From: a virus | IMG/VR virus record: IMGVR_UViG_3300018080_000112 | Location: 62,001-126,000 of that record | DNA: 64,000 nucleotides | Reading direction: 5' to 3' (one strand) | Shown: one piece after another, positions 23,529 through 32,449 of the stretch | Position numbering within the stretch: position 1 is the first letter of the stretch | Layout: every line of letters begins with the position of its first letter | Notes under the pieces: model-generated | The model's input: only the letters and a program-made list of their open reading frames with translations | Database searches by the model: none | Told to the model about the DNA's origin: nothing | Position numbers and translations under genes: made by a program

Positions 23529-26500
23529 CCCTTCTTACTTCCGAATCTCCCCTTCATATACTCTTCATACGGAACAGAACCAACTTGCTCTTCTATCTCT
23601 TGTCTCTTTGCTGATTCTATCGCCGCCTTGTGGGATGCCTTTGACCGCTCCACCGGACTCATAGACTCTTCCGCCGCAATCTGTTCTCTCCTCTTTGCCT
23701 GATACTCTTCGACCTCTTTTTGTGTAATATCAGAGAGACTCTTCAACGTGATACCAGTCGATACACTAGCGGGAATCCCAATACCTGTTCCGCTCAAAAT
23801 AGCGCTCAAACCTGATAGGAATCCCTCTATATCACCTGTCCACGTCGTTTTCCCCCGCAGTGGTGAGAGAATACCATCCAGGAAAACACGCAAACGAGAG
23901 GTTGGCTCAAGATCCGCACTCGGTAGCCGTTCCCTCACTTTCGTCATGATCTGTTCGTAAATGTCTGGCTCTTCCTCTGGCTCTTCCCGTTCAGAGAAAC
24001 CTTCTCCCTTCGTTGTCTCTGTCGGTGGTGGAAACGTACCTTCTGAGACAAACGCGCCACCCGCTGCGCTGAGTTCTTGACTGGCTGTAGAAAACGGCAC
24101 TTCTTCTTTCACCATGCTTGTGCTCGTTCGCTCTACTTGTATCCGACAATCAATCCCAAATTCACTCATAAACATTCGAGGTAGCTCACCAGACACCACA
24201 AAGTGACTCACAATCTTAAAGGACCGCCTTGAATAGGTGTTCGCACAAGTAAACCCAAGGCGAAGTTTCTGGGGTGCTACTTCCTCAACAATAGCGTATG
24301 TAAGAGCGTTCCCAAGCTGTTCATTTCTGATCTGAACACGAGAAACAATGTTGCTCCAGTCATAACCCCACATCGTTGCTGTTTGACTCTCCAGATGAAC
24401 CCACGTCGGCGGTACTTGCAGCGTTGTAGGGTCCGGCTCCTCGATTGTCTCCGCCGGTACTACAACAACGGGAACAGGCTCCTTTGTACCCGTCTTTTTG
24501 ATCACAGACTCCCGCAACAAAAACGCATTAGTTGAACACGCCTCCAACCGTGGTGAGTTTTCCAGTTCAGGACACGCCTGAACATCCTTGATGATATCGT
24601 CACAGATCTCCACCGTTCGCTCTTGACTCACCGCCTGGATGCACTGCGCCGCATTTAAGAGACACTCTTGCTGTTGGATGATGGTATCGTTGAGACGGTG
24701 CATTCGAGCCGCTTCAATGTAACAAGCATACGCCATCACCTGGTTACACTCGTCACGGTACTTCTTACCAAAATTCGACAGATGGATTCCCATCATAAAC
24801 GGGTCAAGCTGAGCGCGTAACTGGTCTGTAATCACTTTCGCCTTTAGGTCAGACACAAGACCGGAAACGGATTGCTCTTCTCGGATATATGGTTTCTTGA
24901 GACCCCAAAGGTCATTCTCCAGCGTCTTGAGAACATCTTGAACCACAAACGACTCCGTCTCTTGTCGTTCTCGCAACTTCTTTGTCCAGTCCTCCAGCGG
25001 TTCACTCCAGGCTTGTTCTTCCTGGTCTTGTTCAAGCTGAATGATCCAATCCCGCAACCGCACCCGTTCCTGCAATAGGTCACGAAAACACTGCGAAACG
25101 CCCGTAAAAGCTTGCCCTATGAACACCCGCTGAAGAGAGATGATACCAGCCCCTACAAGCTTCACCTCCATCGAATGTTCTGCACCCGATGATTTCACCG
25201 TCACAGACTGCGCCGTTACTTGTTCCAGTCCCGAGAGGATCTTTGCTGTTCTCGCTTCTGTCTTTGATAGTTTCTTTGTGTCCAGCGGCACAGCTTTCTC
25301 AGACCAGATCGGCGGGACCTCTTTCGGGATCTCTTTCGGCTCTTCTTTCTTTAGTGGTTCCTTAGCTAACTCCGCTCTGTTTCGGTCCCTTATCAGCCGC
25401 TTGAACGCCTCCAATGTTTTCGCATCTTTGGGAACATTAGAGAACAACACCCGAAAAATCTCGGTTTCATCTGGCGTCATTTCAACGTAGCCGTCTTCTG
25501 TTGGGAAAGAGACCGAGAAAGGTTTTGGCTCCTCCACTACAGGACTCGCTTCGAAGGGGATCTTCCCCACTCCGCCGCATGTCTTACATTGTTCCTCGCC
25601 AAACAAAGAATAACCTCTCCCTTGACAGTCGTGACAAGGAACCAGCGGCTCTTCTTTGACTGGTTCTCTTTCCTTCCAGCCCTCGCCATCACAAGAGTTA
25701 CAATCGATCCCCATATCATCTGTACCGACTCCGTCACACCAGGAACAAAGCACGACGTTTGGTTTTGTAGGTATGACACCATAGCCGCGACACCGCGAAC
25801 ATGTGATGTGTACGCCTACTTCGGTTGTTTCCCCGTTACCCGCGCAAATAGGACACTCTTTGGTCAACCCTTCTTCTGGTTCTTCTTCCACGTAATGCCA
25901 GCCCATTCCGTCACAATCTGGGCACTTATAAGGACTCCCCGCATAACTTGTTTCACCCGTCCCCTTGCACCGAACACACCACTCTGTTTCTCTTTTTGTT
26001 ATCTCTGGCTCTTCTTTTGCTGCAAAAGGAGAGAAGACAGTTCCTTCTCCCTGGCAAGAAGGACAAACACCAGTAACAGCGCCGCGCTTCTCCACGACTC
26101 TACCAAACCCTTGGCAGTACTCGCACTCTTCCACATACCACCACCCCAAACCGCCACATGTTGAACACTCTTCTGTGTATGTTTTTGCGCTCTGTACGTG
26201 ACCAATCCCATCACAATCAGGACACTCTTTCTTCCGCTTTCCGTACTTCTCTGCATCCACAGAGCCAGTTCCCAAGCAACCATTACAATCAATCTCGTGA
26301 CCAGAGACGGACAAAACACCCGTACCACCACAATCTGGACAATCCTTCTGTGCTTTCTTCTCTGGTTCTCTCGCCTTTACCTTTTTGGGGTACTTCACTT
26401 CCTTGGTGCGCGTCCCTTTCCCCAAACACGGGACACAAAAGAGCGAACTATCATGCGCCGCTCTTCCAGTCCCTTTACAAGCGGAACACTCCACGGATTC

Positions 26501-26542
26501 AAAAACAGGCTGTTTTCTCTTTTCTATTCCTTTCCACGCCAT
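23525..26542 (-). CDS. Giant protein with 16 DnaJ-type CxxCxGxG zinc motifs
   Basis: A 1005-residue protein. Residues 19-326 hold 16 CxxCxGxG motifs (for example CSACKGTG, CPDCGGTG, CPDCDGMG, CKTCGGVG). DnaJ itself has four, forming two zinc sites, so this could form about eight. No J domain is present. The remaining ~680 residues include helical stretches, coiled coils and a C-terminal region (DIYEQIMTKVRERLPSADLE) without recognised family. In DnaJ these modules bind unfolded protein or aid disulfide chemistry. A separate J-domain protein is encoded at 53525. AGGGGAACAAG precedes the ATG. Confidence 0.85.
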   Translation of the reverse strand: MAWKGIEKRKQPVFESVECSACKGTGRAAHDSSLFCVPCLGKGTRTKEVKYPKKVKAREPEKKAQKDCPDCGGTGVLSVSGHEIDCNGCLGTGSVDAEKYGKRKKECPDCDGIGHVQSAKTYTEECSTCGGLGWWYVEECEYCQGFGRVVEKRGAVTGVCPSCQGEGTVFSPFAAKEEPEITKRETEWCVRCKGTGETSYAGSPYKCPDCDGMGWHYVEEEPEEGLTKECPICAGNGETTEVGVHITCSRCRGYGVIPTKPNVVLCSWCDGVGTDDMGIDCNSCDGEGWKEREPVKEEPLVPCHDCQGRGYSLFGEEQCKTCGGVGKIPFEASPVVEEPKPFSVSFPTEDGYVEMTPDETEIFRVLFSNVPKDAKTLEAFKRLIRDRNRAELAKEPLKKEEPKEIPKEVPPIWSEKAVPLDTKKLSKTEARTAKILSGLEQVTAQSVTVKSSGAEHSMEVKLVGAGIISLQRVFIGQAFTGVSQCFRDLLQERVRLRDWIIQLEQDQEEQAWSEPLEDWTKKLRERQETESFVVQDVLKTLENDLWGLKKPYIREEQSVSGLVSDLKAKVITDQLRAQLDPFMMGIHLSNFGKKYRDECNQVMAYACYIEAARMHRLNDTIIQQQECLLNAAQCIQAVSQERTVEICDDIIKDVQACPELENSPRLEACSTNAFLLRESVIKKTGTKEPVPVVVVPAETIEEPDPTTLQVPPTWVHLESQTATMWGYDWSNIVSRVQIRNEQLGNALTYAIVEEVAPQKLRLGFTCANTYSRRSFKIVSHFVVSGELPRMFMSEFGIDCRIQVERTSTSMVKEEVPFSTASQELSAAGGAFVSEGTFPPPTETTKGEGFSEREEPEEEPDIYEQIMTKVRERLPSADLEPTSRLRVFLDGILSPLRGKTTWTGDIEGFLSGLSAILSGTGIGIPASVSTGITLKSLSDITQKEVEEYQAKRREQIAAEESMSPVERSKASHKAAIESAKRQEIEEQVGSVPYEEYMKGRFGSKKG

Positions 26543-26556
26543 CTTGTTCCCCTAAT

Positions 26557-26570
26557 GTTAGGACCTAACC
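26557..26570. promoter_or_regulatory. Class C palindrome, site 8
   Basis: GTTAGGACCTAACC containing the TAG stop codon (26565-26567) of the following minus-strand gene and lying just before the start of the zinc-repeat gene. Confidence 0.6.
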
Positions 26571-27383
26571 TTGATCAAAGGCTGTCAATTTCTCTACAAA
26601 TGAGTGACCTGGTTTCTCGTCATTCAGTTCGATTTCCACTTCTTTTAGCGGCTTACCTATCAGCGGTGTCAGCTTTGTAGGGTCCGGCGGTCTCACCGGT
26701 GCCTTTTGGCGCTTCCTTCGCGGCTTACCGTTCTGTTTCGCTGCAATCATTGGCGGAGTTGGGGCTTGCCGTGGTCTTGAAGCGGTCACATCTTCTTCTT
26801 TCAGTGGTTCATTCTGGTAGCGCTTTCCAGTGGGGTCCTTTTGTTGCGCCTTGATCTCTTCGGTCAAGACCTCCAGATAATGATCCGCCGTCTCTTTTGA
26901 TACCCCTAACTGTTCCGCAGACACTTCCGCCTTGAACTCTTGTGGGGGTCGTGGCTTGCCTTGTGGCTTGCCAACCGTCACTGGCACACTTTCCTCTTGC
27001 GCCGGTTGTGGTTTGCCTACAGGAGCGCTCTCGGGTGCCTTCTCGGGTGCCTCTTGTGGTTTTGTTGTGTCGTGTGGCTCAACATCTGGTTCACCTGGAT
27101 TCCGCCGGTATCGACCAGAACAGTACGCCGCAAAATGCATAATCGTGAACTGATCTGATTTGTGCAACTGGTTGAGATGGTGTTTCACATCTTCGTCTTG
27201 GCGTTCTGGATATCGGTAAAAATAGCACGCACCGAGAACACCCAACATCCGGAACGTGAGAATTTTCTGGTCATACGCTTTGAACAGGTCACACATGGAG
27301 TATTTGATCTCCACTGTCCCTTCGTAATCTTCGCCGTCCATTGTCTTGAAGGCAATAGCGATCTCATCTTTGTTCGGTTTCAT
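26565..27383 (-). CDS. Unknown protein with GKP-rich disordered middle
   Basis: About 272 residues from MKPNKDEIAIAFKTMDG. AGAGGAG lies eight bases before this ATG; a GTG nine bases earlier would overlap it. The N-terminal 100 residues look folded, with a helical hydrophobic stretch (MLGVLGACYFYRYPE). The middle is proline-rich with four GKP words (GKPQPA, GKPQGKPRPP), and near residue 155 a small helical domain (AEQLGVSKETADHYLEVL) occurs. The stop codon lies inside a class C palindrome. No family is recognised. Confidence 0.65.
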   Translation of the reverse strand: MKPNKDEIAIAFKTMDGEDYEGTVEIKYSMCDLFKAYDQKILTFRMLGVLGACYFYRYPERQDEDVKHHLNQLHKSDQFTIMHFAAYCSGRYRRNPGEPDVEPHDTTKPQEAPEKAPESAPVGKPQPAQEESVPVTVGKPQGKPRPPQEFKAEVSAEQLGVSKETADHYLEVLTEEIKAQQKDPTGKRYQNEPLKEEDVTASRPRQAPTPPMIAAKQNGKPRRKRQKAPVRPPDPTKLTPLIGKPLKEVEIELNDEKPGHSFVEKLTAFDQG

Positions 27384-27426
27384 CCGCCGCACTCCTCTTT
27401 TGTGTCATTGTGAAACGGTCTACTAA

Positions 27427-27458
27427 TAGAGTCACACTTTGAAGGGAAACGTAACCGG
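27427..27458 (-). promoter_or_regulatory. Class B promoter-like element, copy 5
   Basis: Minus strand has ACCGGTTACGTTTCC and AAAGTGTGACTCTATTAG; one base differs in the conserved block (GTGTGACTCTA). 44 bases before the ATG at 27383. Confidence 0.52.
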
Positions 27459-27471
27459 TAGAAGGAAGAAA

Positions 27472-28326
27472 TCAGGAAGGAGAAGACTCAGTTTGTTGTT
27501 TCTCTTGCGCATCTTCAGCGGCGATATAAAGCTGAACAAACTTCTTCAAAGCAAAGTACTGGTGAAGAAGTTGAGAGTTCCAATCCGAACAATCGATCCC
27601 TTCTGTGTCCTTGTACACATCGAAATATGCCTCATACCAGGCTTGTTCCGCCGGACAATAGCCGCCGCATAACCGACTCTCGTACTCATCCCACAACTCT
27701 CGCCAGCGGGTCCGCAGTCCCTTGATCTTCTCCAGTGCTGCAAGCGCTTCTTCCGCCTGCAGATCGATATCTTCTTCCTCCAGAAGCAACTCAAAGTTCT
27801 TGTCCTTGAGTTCTGCAATCTGGTTGTCAAGCTCAATTACGTCCGGTGATTCGTCCGTCTCGCCTTGCTTGAAAAGAACATCGATCCCGCACGAAAGGTC
27901 ATGCATTTTCTCCTGCACTTCCTGGATCGCTTTTTGGGTCTCCATCACCACTTCGTGATCTTCTCGCAAGTGTTCGAGATGCAACTCCGCCTCTTTGATC
28001 AAAAACGTCTTCTGTCTGTGAACCGGCGTCACCTTCTCCATGAAATAATCAAGGTGATCGTGCTTGCTGTTCAGCGTGCTCAGGAGCCACGAGAGCGCAT
28101 CCGGACCACTCGGGACAACGCAGAGGTCTTGCAGATCTCCATGGAAGAGTATCGTGTTCGCAGACACTACCACGCGAAAGCTGTACATGCTGGTTCCTGG
28201 TTTCTGACAATACCAGCGTCCTTCCCCCTCTTTGATCAGAATATGATCCTTGAGAGAGGGATCTGAGAGCGCCTTCATATGCGCTCGCCACTCTTTCGAG
28301 TTATATTTTTCCTCATACTGTGACAT
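27472..28326 (-). CDS. Unknown protein with central coiled coil
   Basis: A 284-residue protein. The first 100 residues are a small alpha/beta domain (WYCQKPGTSMYSFRVVVSANTILFHGDL). Residues 105-215 are almost all helical with heptad-like Leu/Glu spacing and an acidic stretch. The last part is helical with CGGYCPAEQAWYEAYFDVYKD. GGGGAAG precedes the ATG. It overlaps the upstream gene by 14 bases, so these genes form an operon. No family is recognised. Confidence 0.65.
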   Translation of the reverse strand: MSQYEEKYNSKEWRAHMKALSDPSLKDHILIKEGEGRWYCQKPGTSMYSFRVVVSANTILFHGDLQDLCVVPSGPDALSWLLSTLNSKHDHLDYFMEKVTPVHRQKTFLIKEAELHLEHLREDHEVVMETQKAIQEVQEKMHDLSCGIDVLFKQGETDESPDVIELDNQIAELKDKNFELLLEEEDIDLQAEEALAALEKIKGLRTRWRELWDEYESRLCGGYCPAEQAWYEAYFDVYKDTEGIDCSDWNSQLLHQYFALKKFVQLYIAAEDAQEKQQTESSPS

Positions 28327-28822
28327 GCAATTCTTCCCCTGTCTTTTGTTCGATGGTTGTCAACATCTTCCGCGCCGCATCTGTAAGACGCCACTTCTTT
28401 TGTCCTGAACAGTCGCCGCACACCTCGATCAGTCCCTTTGTGACCAATGAGGGAAGAGAACCCGCCCCTCTCTTTTGGGATACCGTTGCAGGTTCCTCCT
28501 TGCACTTCAGGAAAATGAGCGCCTTTTGTTCTCCCATTGTCAAATCAATCCAGCGGTATCGCTTCGTGACCTTCGCCTTCTTTGTTCCCTTCTCGATACA
28601 AGAGGGACACAACGCCTTTGGAAAGGGTGTGAGACCTTTACAGCCCGGACACTTCATTGGAGTAACGGAAGGACCATTCAACGACCAGCCAGAGCCAGCC
28701 GGATAATGACGCGCCCAACCAGCCGCGCCGCAAAGCTCACATACATAATAGCCGTTAGAAGGGTCTTGTTTCCATTTGTGATCTTTTCGGTCCTTGCAAG
28801 GATTCCAATCCGCCACGTTCAT
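28313..28822 (-). CDS. Multi-zinc-ribbon protein with winged-helix-like end
   Basis: A 169-residue protein. Cysteine pairs include CELCG near 28-32, CPGC and CPSC (a compact knuckle pair) near 58-73, and CGDC further on. The C-terminal half (LTMGEQKALIFLKCKEEP... LVTKGLIEVC... WRLTDAARKMLTTIE) has the helix-turn-strand layout of winged-helix DNA-binding domains. Likely nucleic acid binding, perhaps a regulator. It shares an ATGA overlap with the upstream gene. Confidence 0.65.
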   Translation of the reverse strand: MNVADWNPCKDRKDHKWKQDPSNGYYVCELCGAAGWARHYPAGSGWSLNGPSVTPMKCPGCKGLTPFPKALCPSCIEKGTKKAKVTKRYRWIDLTMGEQKALIFLKCKEEPATVSQKRGAGSLPSLVTKGLIEVCGDCSGQKKWRLTDAARKMLTTIEQKTGEELHVTV

Positions 28823-29211
28823 CGTGCTTGCTCCACTTGTTGTTCCTGACTTCGCTTCTGGTGCTCTTCAATCTCCGCCATGTTCAGATGGATCTTTTTG
28901 GCGTGGTCTTGTGTCACATAACCCGGTGTTGCATCTTCCCCATAAGACTCACACCAGCGACAAGACGCCTCTTTGCTTCCTGTCTGTGCGTCTTCAGAGA
29001 CTCCGGTCCCTTTGCAGATCGGACAAGGAACCCGCATCATATCTCCGCCCACAACCGCCATTTTGACCGTCTTTGCGATCAAAAATAGGTCCTTGGGGAC
29101 ACGCGGACCCGCCTTCTTCAAACAAGCAAACAATGCATTCGCATGCTTTGCAGCTTGCACCAATTCCATCGCTTCATTCGTCACCTTTTCAGTCTGTTCT
29201 GTCTGTTCCAT
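28819..29211 (-). CDS. Small protein with one DnaJ-type zinc unit
   Basis: A 130-residue protein. PCPICKGTG near residue 62 is an exact CxxCxGxG motif, and CRWCESYG about 20 residues on is a near match, giving one zinc site like those repeated in the 1005-residue protein nearby. Helices flank it on both sides, the last one Gln/Glu-rich. It may act with that protein or be a single-module paralogue. Confidence 0.65.
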   Translation of the reverse strand: MEQTEQTEKVTNEAMELVQAAKHANALFACLKKAGPRVPKDLFLIAKTVKMAVVGGDMMRVPCPICKGTGVSEDAQTGSKEASCRWCESYGEDATPGYVTQDHAKKIHLNMAEIEEHQKRSQEQQVEQAR

Positions 29212-29245
29212 CTGTCTTCTCCTTTGTCCCGTTATTACGGTGTGT

Positions 29246-29695
29246 TTACAACTCCATAACCTCTAAATGTGCCTCACATAAACCATACTCGACACAGTCC
29301 GGATTGGCGGTCTCCACAAGCGCATGACACTCATGACAACGCAACCCATCATCCAACTGACGGTGAAACCGGTCCAAACAATACTGACCAAACTCCCCAA
29401 TGGTCAGATCTTCGACCTGGCTTGTATCCACCTCCATACCGCCGACCTCGACAGACTCACCCGCCGCCTTGCACAACTTACCAAAAAGCTCTTCATCCGC
29501 CTCGTGAAGGTTCTCAAGGTAGTACATGACACAGAGCGCCCCGAAAGCAGTCAACGGGTCAGTCTTTTCTTCTGAATCGTCCGCACTTGGCGCAAAATAC
29601 CCATCATCGAACAAGGAAACCAGGTTCTGAAAATCAACCATTTCGTAATCAATGGTGACCTGTTTTCCGTTATCACCTTCCATGTCCATCTTCAT
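29246..29695 (-). CDS. Unknown acidic protein with C-terminal zinc pattern
   Basis: A 149-residue acidic protein. The first 110 residues contain helices and a hydrophobic core (DPLTAFGALCVMYYLENLHEA). The end carries CHECHALVETANPDCVEYGLC, a CxxC and Cx6C set that could bind one zinc. GGAGAGC precedes the start at 29695, with an alternative ATG at residue 3. No family is recognised. Confidence 0.6.
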   Translation of the reverse strand: MKMDMEGDNGKQVTIDYEMVDFQNLVSLFDDGYFAPSADDSEEKTDPLTAFGALCVMYYLENLHEADEELFGKLCKAAGESVEVGGMEVDTSQVEDLTIGEFGQYCLDRFHRQLDDGLRCHECHALVETANPDCVEYGLCEAHLEVMEL

Positions 29696-29714
29696 CGTAT
29701 GCTCTCCCTTATAT

Positions 29715-30620
29715 TTACCACTCTGTTTTCTCTTCTCTCCGTCGCATGGACTCTTTCAACTTGCGTCGCTTCTCTTCCCGCTCTTGTTCTTCCTCTGACA
29801 ACGTCATACCGTCCACAGCTAACGGACCATCATGGAAACCTGGAATCCCGCCGGAAACTAGGGAAGCACTGTCAAACTCCGCATCATCGATCCTTGTGAA
29901 ATCTTCCAGCACGGACGTGAATTCAGGATTGATCTCATGAGAATCATCCCTTGGACAGTGTTGCGGGGGTCCATCCGCTGTTTCCCCGATAACCTCGAAG
30001 AATCGCTGTTCCGTAACACAGAAGACCTCATATTTGGTCATTTCTGTGCTTTTCTTGATCCTGCCAGACATGCCGACCCCAACACCCGGCGACCCCAGAG
30101 AAAAATCGGGTGGTCTGGATGGGTCAGATGTACCTGATTTTATCGTTACAGCGCCTGTTGTACCGCCTCCGAAGTGACCACCACGACCCGCACTGGCTCG
30201 CAGTGCGCTACTTGTTTCAAAGTTAGGAAGAGACGTTTTTGGTGCTGGTATGTGCGATTCCTCCAGCCCCTGTTCTCCCACTTTAGTCCACTTGCCTTTG
30301 GCGAAAATATACAAGAGACCCGCACTTGTATCCATGCACAAAGACCCTTCTTCGGCATCATCAGGGAACTCTCCTGTACCTTTTGCAATCTCCACAGACA
30401 CACGGCGTGTTCCTAGTGGTGCAAATGGTCTCGCTTCCGGGTCAAAAAGCGCGTCCTCATCTTCCTCTTCATCAAAAGGAAATCCGCGCTCTTCATCCAC
30501 CATAACGACCTGGATGGCTCTTCTCTCCTCTTTCGCCCTTTTCTCTCGTTCTTTTCGTCTCTTCATGATTCTCTCAATTGTAGCTTGCGCAAACGGATTT
30601 GGTTTCTTTCCTGTGCTCAC
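29715..30620 (-). CDS. Unknown protein ending in the RREExxEW tag
   Basis: About 301 residues beginning at GTG 30620, which overlaps the upstream TGA (GTGA). The N-terminus is a basic helix (FAQATIERIMKRRKEREKRAKEERR). Around residues 85-120 GSLCMDTSAGLLYIFAKGKWTKVG resembles small beta modules of phage virion proteins. A glycine-rich segment is central, with CVTEQRFFEVIG...CPRDDSH after it. The last 15 residues, KLKESMRRREEKTEW, match the ends of three other proteins in this window. Confidence 0.65.
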   Translation of the reverse strand: MSTGKKPNPFAQATIERIMKRRKEREKRAKEERRAIQVVMVDEERGFPFDEEEDEDALFDPEARPFAPLGTRRVSVEIAKGTGEFPDDAEEGSLCMDTSAGLLYIFAKGKWTKVGEQGLEESHIPAPKTSLPNFETSSALRASAGRGGHFGGGTTGAVTIKSGTSDPSRPPDFSLGSPGVGVGMSGRIKKSTEMTKYEVFCVTEQRFFEVIGETADGPPQHCPRDDSHEINPEFTSVLEDFTRIDDAEFDSASLVSGGIPGFHDGPLAVDGMTLSEEEQEREEKRRKLKESMRRREEKTEW

Positions 30621-32449
30621 CACTCTGAATCTTCTTCGCGTCGCTTAATTGACGCCTTCAACAAGCGCTTCTTCTTTTGTTCCTCTGTCTCTTGTGTAGA
30701 CCAGTCAACACCGACGTGAGCTTGACTCCCGTCTATCATACGAACAAGGTCCGTCATATCAGCAAGCGGAACATCAAAGGAGTTGTTTTTGATCGGCGGT
30801 AACCCTTCCGCTTCCCGAATCTCGTTGATCGTTCGAACATCTTGACCATATCTGTCCATGTATTGCCCCCACAGAACTTCGTCTTGTTGTGTTGGAGCGG
30901 GAACTGTAACAAATGCTTCGCCATACCTCTCCTGTTGTTTCTCGTGCTTCTCCAGTATTTTCATCTGTTCAGGAGTAAAAAACGACGCTGGTACAATAGG
31001 TTTTTTCTCTTCTTCCTTGCGCAAACCAGAGGTCTCTTTCGCCTGTTCTGGAGTAAAAAAGGATTCCGAGCCACTGTGTAAAATATCTCCCCACACATCT
31101 ACAATAGGCTTTTCACTACTTGGTGTCAGTCCCCCCACAACGGGGTCAAGGCGCACAAAATCACGAACAACTTGATTCAACCGGTCTAATTCTTGCGCCG
31201 ACAAATCACCAGAGAACACAACTTCCATCCTTCCGGTGGTCTCATATACACGAATCAAAACAGGCTTAGGAACACCAGCCTCCACAATCTTTTTTCGCAA
31301 AAGCGCTTGATCAATGATTGTGCTTCGAGGAACCTTATAGTCATAAGAGCGCCTTCTCACCGGGCTTTCTTCCTTGAAAGCATCAAGAAATTTTTCCGCT
31401 TCCGGCGTCTCAAAGAAATCACGTGCTTCTTCTATTGTCTTGAAGACACGAACCTCACCCGGCTTGCCAAGCTGCACTGCGCTTCCTGCAGCAACTGGAA
31501 CTCTGGTTCCATCCTCTTGCTCAATGGTCATCGTTACCGGGTCAAACGAACCCGGTATCACCTCAGAACTCATCACGGACTCACCGGGATTCAAGGACTC
31601 AGAAACCCGTATAGGTCCCGTGGGATGTGTCGGAGAATGTCGCCAAGGATCGTCTGGTCCCACTGTACTATCCTCCTGGTTTGGGTCTCCCGCGTTGGTT
31701 CGATCATCATCCTCAAAGAAAACAGGACGACCTTGAACCTCTGACTGGAACTCTGGTTCGGAAGAATGCGCACGTTTCCGCATGCCGGTCACCATTTCCG
31801 CGTGTCTCTCATTCGGTGACTCTGTCTTGATCATACTGGACTGGATTGCAAAAGCTTGCGCCATAGCCGCGTGGTCAATCTCCATGTGATCGATGTTCAA
31901 TTGACCCTTGTAACCGGGCGGAACAAACTCAAGAGCCTCTGCACGTGGAAAAGAAATCGGGTGTATGAACTCTTTTTGTGTTCCGAGAAATTTGACCGTT
32001 TGGGTGGTCTTCTCTTTTCTCCGCTCCATTCGTGACTTTACTGCGTTCTTTACAGCGGGAACAGCGTGCTTCATATCCACCCACCCAAAGACAGCGTCCT
32101 TCGTCCACATCGTTTCTGTGTTCTCATCGAAGTACTGTGTGCCTTGCGGAGCATCTGACGGCACTTGCTCCCGTCCCTCGAACCCTCGACCTATGTAGAA
32201 CGGACTCTCGTCTTTTGTGCCACTTATCAGCGCTCCTGGAAGAGCTTTTGTCTCCGTCATTTCCTTGATCAAATTGTCCACCTTGGAAACATCCTCTGAC
32301 GAATCTGTGGGCGCAACCCCCACGCCACGAGACTCAAAGTGTTTACTCGTGGGGATCTCCGGGCTGTCTTGTTTTCTCCTCTTCTTCATGGGAAGCAACT
32401 CCTTTGCCTTCGCCAGTAACATCCGCAGTGCGACACTTACATCAGCCAT
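30617..32449 (-). CDS. Unknown 610-residue protein, portal-like segment, C-terminal tag
   Basis: Mostly charged and probably partly disordered. The N-terminus is a basic amphipathic helix (LLAKAKELLPMKKRRK). Two copies of SFFTPEQ lie about 45 residues apart near residue 480. Near residue 560 YGQDVRTINEIREAEGLPPI resembles the C-terminal segment of many phage portal proteins, yet no portal core is visible. The end LLKASIKRREEDSEW is the shared tag. It overlaps the SbcD-like gene upstream by eight bases. It may be a virion-associated or scaffold-like protein. Confidence 0.65.
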   Translation of the reverse strand: MADVSVALRMLLAKAKELLPMKKRRKQDSPEIPTSKHFESRGVGVAPTDSSEDVSKVDNLIKEMTETKALPGALISGTKDESPFYIGRGFEGREQVPSDAPQGTQYFDENTETMWTKDAVFGWVDMKHAVPAVKNAVKSRMERRKEKTTQTVKFLGTQKEFIHPISFPRAEALEFVPPGYKGQLNIDHMEIDHAAMAQAFAIQSSMIKTESPNERHAEMVTGMRKRAHSSEPEFQSEVQGRPVFFEDDDRTNAGDPNQEDSTVGPDDPWRHSPTHPTGPIRVSESLNPGESVMSSEVIPGSFDPVTMTIEQEDGTRVPVAAGSAVQLGKPGEVRVFKTIEEARDFFETPEAEKFLDAFKEESPVRRRSYDYKVPRSTIIDQALLRKKIVEAGVPKPVLIRVYETTGRMEVVFSGDLSAQELDRLNQVVRDFVRLDPVVGGLTPSSEKPIVDVWGDILHSGSESFFTPEQAKETSGLRKEEEKKPIVPASFFTPEQMKILEKHEKQQERYGEAFVTVPAPTQQDEVLWGQYMDRYGQDVRTINEIREAEGLPPIKNNSFDVPLADMTDLVRMIDGSQAHVGVDWSTQETEEQKKKRLLKASIKRREEDSEW

